Shown here: positions 1-10,168 of the stretch, piece by piece
Position numbering within the stretch: position 1 is the stretch's first letter
How the letters are laid out: every line of letters begins with the position of its first letter
NCBI GenBank assembly: GCA_947311845.1
Contig: CAMZMU010000027.1
Coordinates: 26,033,348-26,097,347 of the forward strand
Source of the DNA: Poa pratensis
Lineage: Eukaryota > Streptophyta > Magnoliopsida > Poales > Poaceae
DNA: 64,000 nt
Direction of reading: 5' to 3'
Translations under genes and position numbers: made by a program
The notes under the pieces: generated by a model
Database searches by the model: none
What the model was told of the DNA's origin: nothing
What the model saw: only the letters and a program-made list of their open reading frames with translations

Positions 1-862
1 TTAGTAACAAATACTAAATTATAAGTCAAATTATCGAGAGTAGCCCAGCTAGGAACAGAATGATTCCTGATCATGGAATTAATCTAAGCATAGAACAAGC
101 ATGCAAGCTCACTTAACCAGCAACATACAGCAGCAAAATACTCTAGAAATACAACACTAAACAAAATTCTACTTGGATAATCGAAGGAGTCACATACCGG
201 TGAGTAAACAAGCAAAGTTTCAGCAACTGAAATGGGCTGAGCAAGTAGATCGAAAAATTCGAGCTCAAGAGCAGCAGGAACACGAGTTTGAACAATGGAT
301 ATGAGTTTGGTCGGGAGAGAGAAAGAAAGGGGAGGAATCTCACCTTGTGGAGGCTCAGGTGGGACCCACGCCACAGGGGGCGCGGCCTCCACCCCTGCCG
401 CGCCGAGCTATGGCGTGGCAGCGTGGTGGGTCCCCCTGGTCAGCCCAGGTACTACCACGTTGCATTTTTCAAAATAGGAATTTACGTAAAATTTTCAGAT
501 TTTTCTGACAACTTTCAATTTCGAGCAAAAACTGGGCACTTAAAATTCTAAATAGCAGCTAAGCAAAATTTTAACCACACTAAACATCATTCTAAAAATT
601 TATAAAGACAGCAATATAACAGAAGGTATAACAGATGAGAAAGAGAGAATGTGGTTTAACAATTTTATGCAACTAAAATGTATTTGTCAACAAGGTTGAT
701 CAAGTCTTGCCACCAAATATATTTTATTTGACATAAAAGAATTAAACTACATGATACCATTATGTTACCTTATATTGAATAGATATTGTCCCAACCATAA
801 TACTTTCATATCCTTCATGGTGGTCATAAATAGGACAATCAATACTTCCAACTTTGATAGTT
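1..862 (-). other. Non-coding 3' part of retroelement A (or an unrelated flank)
   Basis: No supportable gene is present. The stretch lies downstream (minus strand) of the gag-protease remnant at 863-3476, where an autonomous gypsy element would carry reverse transcriptase and integrase; neither is seen. Around 360-460 a GC-rich block (GGGACCCACGCC, then CTATGGCGTGGCAG) resembles the block at about 4660-4745 inside LTR A, but the flanking sequence does not align by eye. I therefore cannot call a 3' LTR. It may be a diverged LTR, a 3' UTR that shares LTR modules, or another element. Confidence 0.35.
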
Positions 863-3476
863 TTATAACTTGCAATTGAGCTCACTCCACAATACATTTT
901 GCTTCTTGGGAAAATAAACAGTATGCTCTTTGTCATTGACATTAAAAGTAACTTTCCCTTTATTGCAATCAATAACAGCTCCTGCAGTATTAAGAAAAGG
1001 TCTACCAAGAATAATGGACATATTATCATCTTCAGGCATATCCAACACAACAAAGTCAGTCAAAATCAAACAGTTGGTAGTAACTTGAACAGGAACATTT
1101 TCACATATACCAACAGGAACAGCAGTAGATTTATCAGCCATTTGCAAAGATATATCAGTTGGTATCAATTTATCTAAATAAAGTCTCTTATAAAGAGAGA
1201 AAGGCATCACACTTACTCCAGCTCCAAGATCACAAAGTGCAGTTCTAACATAATTATTTTTAATAGAGCAAGGAATAGTTGGTATACCTGGATCTCCAAG
1301 TTTCTTTGGAACCTTACCATTGAAAGAGTAATTAGCAAGCATGGTGGAAATCTCCTCATTAGGAATTTTCCTCTTGTTAGAAACAATATCCTTCATGAAT
1401 TTCGAATAAGGAGGCAGCTTAATAGCATCAGTCAAAGGAATTTGCAAAAACAAAGGTTTCATCCACTCACAAAACTTGTTGTAGTGTTCTTCTTCCTTGG
1501 ATTTATGTTTCTTATTAGGAAAAGGCATTGATTTTTGCACCCAAGGTTCTCTTTCTTTACCATGTTTCTTAGCTACAAAATCCTCTTTAGTGCAATTTTT
1601 ATTTTCAGTGTCACTATCAGAATCGCTCTCAACCTCTTCATTATTATTAGCATTGTTTCTATCATTATCATTAACAGGTTCATTACCATTTTCAGTTTCA
1701 GCATCAGACACAGATATACTATTAGGATCACTAGCAGGTTCTTTTTCCTTAATAGTTTCAGAAGACTCTACAGCAGGTTTATGTTTCTTCTTCTTTTTCT
1801 TAGAAGGAGAGCTGGGCCTTTCAGCTAATTGAGAATCTTGTTCAATTCTTTTAGGATGTCCCTCAGGATACAAAGGATCTTGAGTGGAAGCTCCACTCCT
1901 AGTTGCTATTCCAAAAGCATGTTTTCCATTACTATTAGAATTTTTAGCTAGCAAGTCTTTTTGTACTTTAGTAATTTGCTCCATTTGAGTTTGAACCATA
2001 CTAAGATGTTTAACTAGACCTTTAATGTCATTTACAGTTCTTACCAAAACATCTTGCAAATTACTAATAATACGAGAAATTTCTAACAGATGATTTTCTA
2101 CTCTCATATTAAAATGCTCCTGCTTAACAATAAAATTATCAAGTTCATCTAAGCATTGATCAGGAGGCTTACCATAAGGAATATCACCAGCATCGAAATA
2201 TTGTAGAGAGTGTACCTCAATTGAAGGTGGAGGAGTCGGCTTACATAAGTCTTCTATTGGAGGTAAATTTTTAACATCTTCAGATTTAATACCCCTCTCC
2301 TTGAGAGTCCTCTTGGCTTCTCTCATTCCTTCATTATCAAGTTCAATAACACCTCTCTTTCTTGGTGTAGGCACTGGCGCAGGCTCTGGTGTGGGAGTGG
2401 GTTCAGCTATAACCCAATCTTCATAATTTTGGCTAATCTTAGCCATTAATTCCTCAGCTTCATCTGGAGTTCGTTTCCTGAAAACACAACCAGCACAACT
2501 ATCCAGGAATGTCCTAGATTCATCGGTTAGTCCGTTATAAAATATATCAAGAAGTTCATTTTTAGGTATATCATGTCCAGGTCGAACTCTAAGCAAATAA
2601 CAAAACCTTGACCAAGTTTCAGAAATATTTTCTTCCTGCAATTGCTTGAAGTTAAAAATTCTCTGCAAAGCAACATGTTGAACACTAGCAGGATAATATT
2701 TATGGAAGAAAACATCAACCAATCCTAAAGGATTTTTAATACAACCGGGAGAAAATTACCAAACCAAGCTTTAGCATCGCCTTTCAGAGAGAAAGGAAAA
2801 TTTTGGTAACAAAATAGGTGCGCAATTTAATATCATCAGAGAACAAACTACTTAAAGTAGATAACTTGTTCATATGTTCCATAGCACTTTCATCTTCAGC
2901 ACCACAAAAAGGATCTTTCTCTACCACCGATATAAAGGACAAATCCACAGAAAAGTCATAATCCTTATCAGTTATATGAATAGGAGATGTTGCAAACTCA
3001 GGATCAGCAGACAATTTGTAGCTAACAGTGTGTTTTTTCAGAAAATCCATTATAGTGGCAGAATCAGCAGAAGAGTCAAGATTCCTGCATTTTTCAGCAA
3101 AAGCTTCATCTACTTCTATATAATCTTCCTCGGGGTCATCATCATCGATGAATTCCCTCGACTCAGGAGAAGCAACAGGTGTGACAACATTTTCATTAGG
3201 CATTTCAGAATTTTCAATAAGTCTAGACCTAGCAATCGTAGCATCTAGAAAAGGACCTAACGAACCAGTTTCACTAAGCACAGTAGAAGCATCATCAAAT
3301 TCATCAGAAACAGTTTCAGATTCAGTAGTGCCAACACGTGAAGCAGGTGCGTGTGGCGGTGTAACCAGTTGATTAATAACAGATGGTGAATCAAGAGCAG
3401 CAGCGGAGTTCAGAGCCGTACCTTTCCTTGTAGTGGATGGCAGAATAGCCACCTTCTTGTCATGAGTTTTCCCCAT
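863..3476 (-). pseudogene. Element A gag-protease polyprotein (Ty3/gypsy), frameshifted
   Basis: This encodes a retrotransposon capsid (gag) and aspartic protease. Gag starts at 3476 (MGKTHDKK) and runs to 2784, where the frame stops. It resumes in another frame at about 2760-2722 with the gag core (VDVFFHKYYPASVQH, then NELLDIFYNGLTDESRTFLD). A lysine/glutamate-rich linker follows, then a retropepsin-like domain near 1140-1350 with the active-site signature CDLGAGVSVMP and a later ILGRPFLNTAG. The frame ends at 863. No RT, RNase H or integrase follows, so this is either a Gag-Pro non-autonomous derivative or a 3'-deleted copy. The gag style and tRNA-Asp primer site match the Athila-like families common in Pooideae. 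The break between 2784 and 2722 means it is not functional as it stands. Confidence 0.8.
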
Positions 3477-3536
3477 GATAAATGGATTGCAGCAAAGGAT
3501 ATCACTTCCAGATGAACTTATAAATAAAGCTATGCT

Positions 3537-3552
3537 CCCCGCAACGGCGCCA
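3537..3552 (-). other. Primer binding site of element A (tRNA-Asp type)
   Basis: Plus-strand CCCCGCAACGGCGCCA lies between gag and LTR A. It matches the 3' end of plant tRNA-Asp (CCCCGGCAACGGCGCCA) except for one missing G. On the element's own strand it reads TGGCGCCGTTGC, the expected site for priming minus-strand DNA synthesis. It sets the element's orientation (minus) and the LTR border a few bases to the right. Confidence 0.8.
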
Positions 3553-3563
3553 GAAAATAGTCT

Positions 3564-4967
3564 TGATGACCCACAAGTATAGGGGATCGCAACAGTCTTC
3601 GAGGGAAGTAAAACCCAAATTTATTGATTCGACACAAGGGGAGCCAAAGAATAAATATAAGCCTTAACAGATGAATTGTCAGTTCAGCTGCACCTGAAAG
3701 TAGAATTCCTTGACACAGATTATCAGTAGCAACGGTGATATAACAGTAGTAGTAACAAAGTAATAGCAGCAACAGTGTAACAAAGACAGCAGCAGTAATT
3801 TCAGTAAACAGCAGGATTAAAAGTACTGTAGGCATAGGGACGGATGTACGGGCGTTGCATGGATAAGAGCGCTCATGTAATAATCATAACTCGGGGCATT
3901 TGCAGGTAAACAATTATAAAAGCATCCTAGTACTAGTCAAACATAGGCATGTGTTCCGTATATAGTCGTATGTGCTCGCAATGAGAAACTTGCACAACAT
4001 CTACTGTCCTGCCAGCCCGTTTGCAGCGGGGCCTCAAGGGAAACTACTGGCAATTAAGGTACTCCTTTAATAAAGTACCGGAGCAATGCATTAACACTCC
4101 GTGAACACACGTAATCCTCAAGTCAAAGCCATCCCCTCCAGTTATCCCGGTTGCTGCCACTCCGGGGCCTCGGGTTCCGGACAATAACAGGTGAAAACAA
4201 CTTGCAGATATGATCTAAAACATAATTATTCTCATGCATCAACAACATGTTCAGATCTGAGATCATGGCACTCGGGCCCTAGTGGCAAGCATTAAGCACA
4301 ACAAGTTGCAACAATGATAAATAGCACTAACAATGGATACTAGGCGCCATGCCCTAACAATCTGGCAACTTATTACATGAACAATCTCATCCAATCCCTA
4401 CCATCCCCTCAGCCTACAGCAGGGAAATACTCACACATGGATGGGGGAATCATTGATGGTTGATGGAGAGGCGGTGGTGATGACGATGGTGATGATCTCC
4501 TCCGAATCCCCGTCCCGGCAGGGTGCCAGAACGGAACTTCTGATCCCCGGAATAGAGATCGCGGCGGCGGCGGAGCGTGGATGTGTTTCGCGAAATATGG
4601 TCGAACCCCCTCGATATTTAGGTCAAGGGCAATATATAGTCCAAAGGGGAGCGTCGGGGGGCGACCGAGGTGGCCACGCCACACTTGGGCGTGGCCCCAC
4701 CCCCAGCCGCGCCCAGCTATGGCGTGGCTGCCTGGTGTGGCCTCTCCGACTCCCCTTCTGGCTCCGTGGGTCTTCCGGTGAAATATGACGATCGCAATTG
4801 TTTTCGGAGTTTTTCTCGAAAGTTGACTTTTCTGCACAAAAAGAAGACACCAGGGCAATTCTGCTGAAAACAGCGTTAGTCCATGTTAGTTGCATCCAAA
4901 TCATACAAGTTAGAGGTAAAACAACAGCAAAAGTGTTCGGAAAAGTAGATATGTTTTGGACGTATCA
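3564..4967 (-). repeat. 5' LTR of element A (1404 bp)
   Basis: The plus strand begins TGATGACCCACAAGTATAGGGG and ends GTTTTGGACGTATCA, so on the element strand the LTR runs TGATACGTCC...GGGTCATCA, with TG/CA ends. The left end abuts the tRNA-Asp primer site. To the right the sequence switches abruptly at 4968 to the integrase zinc-binding region of element B. The likely target duplication on this side is CGTAT (4968-4972); the partner copy lies outside the window. Only this LTR is visible. Confidence 0.8.
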
Positions 4968-5142
4968 CGTATCTCTGGCAACCATCACATCTGCTTACCA
5001 GGCGCTCTGCATCTGCCTGGGCTGTGAGCCAAAAGAAACCGTGTCTGAAAACTTTTGCTACTAAAGACCTTGTTGAAGCATGATGACCACAATCTCCCTC
5101 GTGAATCTCCTTCAGAATTTGTCGGCCTTCCTTTCCAGACAC
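4968..5142 (-). pseudogene. Element B integrase zinc-binding (HHCC) fragment
   Basis: The minus strand encodes SGKEGRQILKEIHEGDCGHH and then HGFFWLTAQADAERLV with CDGCQ. These are the His and Cys residues of the retroviral-type integrase zinc finger. The frame is continuous with the sequence right of 7353 (ending QRCV) once the solo LTR and one GACAC copy are discounted. On the left the coding sequence is cut by LTR A at 4967, so the integrase core (DDE) is not in the window. Confidence 0.8.
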
Positions 5143-7353
5143 TGTAATACCCGTAATTTATTAGATATTTTCATCAGGGTTCTTGTCATCGGCTTCGCCA
5201 TATTTCTTTCGTAGTACCTTCTTGTGACCTTTCAAACAAAATCTATTCTCAACTATCTGAGTCCATAGATGTGTCAGGCTCGTCGAGATAGTCGAAATTG
5301 ACTACTTAGTTTTCCAAAACGGAGTCCGGATGCCTATTCCATGATTTTAGCAATCCAATGGCTATTATTATTTTGAAAACTATAAACTTTATTTCCTAAT
5401 AAAAATCCTGTCTTTATCCTAGGAGTGAGCTTATCCCCTTACCCAGTCCATTCCTCTCCTCCACGCATGAGTTTCTTTTTAGTCTTCTCCTTCACTACAT
5501 CTTGCTCTCTTCCTCATCCCTATCCTCATCCGATTCCCTGCCCTAGTTCATCCGCCGCCAGCTTCGCCACAACATCAAGTTCGTGTGCATTCGACGGCAG
5601 CCGGCCGGAGCCTTGCTGGAGTGCCGCCTTGTTGTCCTGAAGGCCGTCCGTCGTTGGAGATGCTGCACCTAGTTGGATTGGTTCGTTTCCTCTCAGCTGG
5701 TCTTGCAGTTTATCTATTCATTTCCTTCCCAGTGAGCTATTTCAGTCGATCTGGGTGTGGTTCCACCTGTGTACTTCATTTCAGTCAATAAATCCTTGGT
5801 ATGGCCAAATTTGTCAGGGATTAGGCTGAGGATAATATTTATATATAGTACATCTGCTACCTATCAGAGGCGTGTAGATCCATTAATTCTTGATGGTCCC
5901 GTTTTGCAAATCTGAGTACAAGTTGAATCTAGCAAGTTCTGATTACTTTTGTGTCCTGTCTGGATCCGGTAGTCTGCACATCGTGGCCTTTCTTATAGTA
6001 GTCTATTCATGAAGGATTTTTGGTACACGTGCTTAAACATTGGAACAGCCATTATTGTTAGATATAGTGCAATCCATACGGTGATTATTAATGTTTGAAG
6101 CTTGTTCTGCTTATCGATAGAAATATGTGAATTGTGACCTGATATGGTTAGCTCTGTAGTACAACAAGAGCTGGGTACGATTTTGAAGTATACTGTTACC
6201 ATATCGTGTCTAGTATTTGTGAGCGTATTTTCATCAACAGGTGTGAGGATTTCCGATGCCGATATTAATTCTTCTGTTGAGCGTCGAGGTTAAGGCAAGT
6301 GCATGACGAACCCTTGTTCTCTATGTTCGTCCATTGTGTGACGGTTCAACTGATTGCTCTCACTGATTGAGATCCCTTGTTCCGCTGGTTTACTTCATAC
6401 TTATTCAGTTCGTTCGATTCGGTTCCTTCATCCACGTTCACAGATATTTCACTTTCTTAACTTCAATAGCTAGCTCGGTGAGCAACTGTTCACAAGTGGC
6501 TACTCCGATAGAGTTTGGTGAGAACTGTCAGCTTGTGAGCTAGTCCGAGGGCTAACCCTTCTTGTCGGTCTGGTGAGAGACTGTCCCGAGTGGCTATTCC
6601 GATAGAGTTCGGTGAGAACCGTCAGCTCGTGGTCTAGTCCGGGCGACCTATTCACCCTTTCTGTTAGTCCGGTGAGAGACTGTCCCGAGTGGCTACTCCG
6701 ATAGAGTTCGGTGAGAACTGTCAGCTCGTGGGCTAGTCCGGGCAACATATTCAGATGTTCAGTTTCAGTTCCATATTCAGATGTTCAGTTTTAGTTCCAT
6801 ATTCAGATGTTCAGTTTCCGTTCCATACTCAGATGTTCAGTTTCAGTTACATATTCTGAATATTCGGTTTCAGTCTTCTAGTTCATAAAGAGATTATCAG
6901 TATTTTCAGGTGGTCCAGGTTGGGTTCAGTGGTGTAGGGTGTTGAAAATTGGTAACCACTAGCTATGTACCTGACACAATGGGAATATTATTCTGATGGT
7001 TCTGTATTTTACTTGCTGAGTATTTTTATACTCATTCTTGTGTTTCATTCGGTTTCAGGTACTAATAAGCGACGAGTATGGGATATGGGCGTAGCACCTC
7101 TACTTCATTGAGCACGTCACATAACTTCAAATAATAATCAGTGGAGTCCATTTCTTTTTAGTGGCTTTCTACAGTTCTTGGTGTTTGTTTCAAGTCATTA
7201 TACCGCTTTCTATCCTCTTATTATGAAATGCCTGTCGTGGATGTCCTTAAAAACAAAGAAGGTGCTGTCCGAGTTTAAAGCTTTCATTAATATGGTTGTG
7301 AGTAGAGTCGTGTGGTAGCACTCCCAGGTGCTTTTCAATCCTGGGGTGTTATA
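5143..7353. mobile_element. Solo LTR (2.2 kb) with 5-bp TSD GACAC
   Basis: The inserted block begins TGTAATACCC and ends GGGTGTTATA, an imperfect inverted end pair. It is flanked by GACAC at 5138-5142 and 7354-7358. Removing it and one GACAC restores a continuous integrase reading frame in element B, so the boundaries are well supported. It has no gag, pol, PBS or second LTR and is best read as a solo LTR. The TGTAATACCC ends resemble LTRs of Tekay/Del-type chromoviruses, but that family call is inference. A TATA-rich segment (TTTATATATAG, about 5838) and internal tandem repeats are present. Confidence 0.75.
6478..6870. repeat. Two adjacent tandem-repeat arrays inside the solo LTR
   Basis: Three copies of a unit of about 94-99 bp carry the core GGCTACTCCGATAGAG or a one-base variant (cores at 6498, 6592 and 6691). 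Four or more copies of a 26-bp unit, CATATTCAGATGTTCAG plus a variable tail, follow directly (starts near 6746, 6772, 6798 and 6824). Open frames here are repeat artefacts. Such arrays in an LTR could serve as enhancer-like or recombination-prone modules, but nothing shows that directly. Confidence 0.8.
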
Positions 7354-10168
7354 GACACACATCTCTGAAACACTCCGGAAACACTTCTCTTATATAACTC
7401 GCCATCAATAACCACGTAAGACTTAGCCCGGCGCAACTTCCTGCTCTGGCAGCTCTCCACGCAAAAGATACGCCAAATAAGGTTCTGTCCACTCTGGAAT
7501 TTCATGAGTTGCTGCTACTAATTGCGAATTTGGGTCCTCCTGACCCGCAAGTTCTTCTACGTCCTGAAGCTTGACTGATGGAGTCCATAGCTCGTCCAAG
7601 AAAACATTAGGTGGAACCGGCTCTCTACGTGAGCCGAGTCTTGATAAAGCATCTGCAGCATCATTTTTCCTGCGATCAATATGATCCACCTGACAGCCTG
7701 AGAAAAACCCGGCTACCCTGTCCACCTCTCTTCTGTAAGCCGCCATTGTCGCATCTTTTCTATCCCATGTTCCTGAAACTTGCTATGCCACAAGATCTGA
7801 ATCCCCATAGTAATTGATATGCTTGATGCTCATCTCCTATGCCATACGCAAACCATGTAACAAGGCCTCATATTCTGCCACATTGTTAGAACAATCAAAA
7901 TGAATCTGCAAAACATAGCTCAACTTATCACCCTTGGGAGAAGTTAACACAACTCCGGCTCCTGAACCTTGTGCTTGCTTAGACCCGTCAAAGTGCATGA
8001 CCCAAGGCTTGAGACCCGGGGTAAGGGTGGTGCACTCAACTGTGTCTAATCATTAAGAAAATCAGCCAATGATTGAGACTTGATAGCTGTGCGAGGCACA
8101 TAATCAATGTTAAACGGCCCTATCTCTATTGCCCACTTGGAAATTCTTCCTATAGCTTCTGAATTTCTGATGATATCTGCTAAGGGTATTGAACTCACCA
8201 CTGTGATTGGGTGCTCCTGAAAATACGGTTTCAACTTTCTACTTGCCATGAAAACACCAAACACTAGTTTCTACCAGTGCGGATAGCGCTGCTTTGCTTC
8301 TGATAACACCTCACTAACATAATAGACCGGCCTCTGGACCGGGTTTTCCTTGCCTTCCTCCTTACGCTCGACCACCACCACAGCACTCACAGCCTGAGGC
8401 CCAGCAGCGACGTATAACAACATGGGTTCCTTGGGACCCGGGGCCGCCAGAACTGGCGCTTTTGATAACTGCTTCTTCAGAGGTTCAAATGCCTCGTCTG
8501 CTTCCTGATTCCACACAAAGTTGTCTGTTTTCTTCAGTAACTTATACAAAGGGATTGCTTTTTCTCTGAGCCGGGATATAAACCGGCTTAGCGCAGCCAC
8601 ACAGCCTGTCAACTTCTGAACATATGCCAATTCCTCTGGTTTTTTCAAACTTTGGATGGCTCTGATTTTTTCCGGGTTTGCCTCAATTCCACGCTCTGAC
8701 ACAATGAAACCGAGCAATTTTCCCGCTGGAACTCCAAACACGCACTTTGTAGGATTGAGCTTCATCTTGTACTTCCTCAAATTTTTGAACGTTTCTGTAA
8801 GGTCATCAATAAATGACCCGGCTTTTTCTGACTTGATCACCACATCATCCACATAAGCATGCACATTGCGTCCAATCTGATCGTGAAAACAATTTTGGAT
8901 ACATCTCTGATAAGTTGCTCCTGCGTTCTTCAACCCAAAAGTCATGGTCTTGTAACAAAAAGCACCAAAGGGTGTGATGAACGATGTCTTTTCCCAATCC
9001 TGCCTATTAAGCCTAATCTGATGATAACCTGAATATGCGTCCAGAAAACACAAGAGCTCGCTGCCTGCAACTGCATCAATGATTTGATCAATGCGCGCAG
9101 TGCAAACGGGTCCTTTGGACAATGCTTGTTGAGACTTGTAAAATCGATGCACATCCTCCACTCGTTATTTTTCTTCAGAACCAAAACCGGGTTAGCCAAC
9201 CACTCTGGGTGAAAAACTTCCATGATAAAGCCGGCTTCCAATAGCCGGGCTATCTCCTCTCCTATAGCTTTTCTTCTCTCTGCATTCATTTTTCTCAAAC
9301 CTTGTTTTACCGGCCTTGCCTTAGGATCAACGTGTAAACGGTGCTCAAGGAGTTCAGTCGGAATGCCTGGCATGTCACTAGGTGTCCATGCAAAAACATC
9401 CCGATTCTCACGGATGAACTCGATGAGCACGCTTTCCTATTTGTCAGTTAGGCTGGTCCCTATGGCGAACTGCTTGGAGGAATCCCCAGGCACAAAATCC
9501 ACCATCTTGGTATCTTTTCCTGCTTTAAACTTTGCCCTATCATCTTCTGTTGTCGGTTTTTTGAGTGCCTTGTTGTTCTGAGGGTCAAGATTAGACCTGT
9601 AAGCTTTCAACTCCTCTCGAGCACAAGTTTGCTATGCCAGGGCTACATCTCCCTCATCACATTCTGCTGCAATTTCTCTGTTACCATGAACTGTGATGAT
9701 CCCCTTGGGACCCGGTATCTTCAACTGTAAGTACACATAACACGGCCTTGCCATGAACTTGGCATAAGGCGGCCTTCCGAACAGCACGTGATAAGGACAT
9801 GGAAATTTCACCACCTCAAAAGTGAGCCACTCTGACCTAAAGTTATGGATAGACTCGCCAAAAGCGACCTCTAATGAAATTTTTCCCTCTGGTGTAGCTG
9901 ACTTCCCAGGAACTATACCATGAAACACTGTTGATGTTTTCTGTAACTGTGATTCCTTCAGACCCATGCGTACAAATGTCTCCCAATACAAGATATTAAT
10001 GCTACTACCACCATCCATCAAAACCTTCTTTAGCTCGAAGCCATGAACCTGAGGAGCCACAACTAAAGCCAGCAGACCCGGGTGTTCCACCACACCCGGG
10101 TGATCTGCTCTGCTCCACGTAATAGTATGCTCTGACCATCTTAAATACCTTGGTACCCCTGCAGCCAC
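7354..10168 (-). pseudogene. Element B pol: protease, RT, RNase H (Tat-like gypsy), broken
   Basis: Read on the minus strand from 10168 downward. A protease-like segment carries LMDGGSSINILYWETF (10168-9632). Reverse transcriptase (9430-8271) carries MCIDFTSLNKHCPKDPF, AYVDDVV (the YVDD catalytic box) and FGVPAGKLLGFIVSERGIE. RT-thumb/RNase H follows (to 8046). A second RNase H-like segment (7746-7423) carries NDAADALSRLGSRREPVPP, the mark of the Tat lineage with its extra archaeal-type RNase H. The frame is broken by TAG stops at 9632-9634, 9437-9439, 8271-8273 and 7783-7785, and by a frameshift near 9100 within RT. The copy is not functional. Integrase continues at 7440-7359 and 5142-4968. 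Confidence 0.85.

Noticed and set aside
1..480. 3' LTR of element A
   Set aside because: Only a GC-rich block of about 80 bp resembles LTR A; the flanks do not align and no LTR end or polypurine tract was found.
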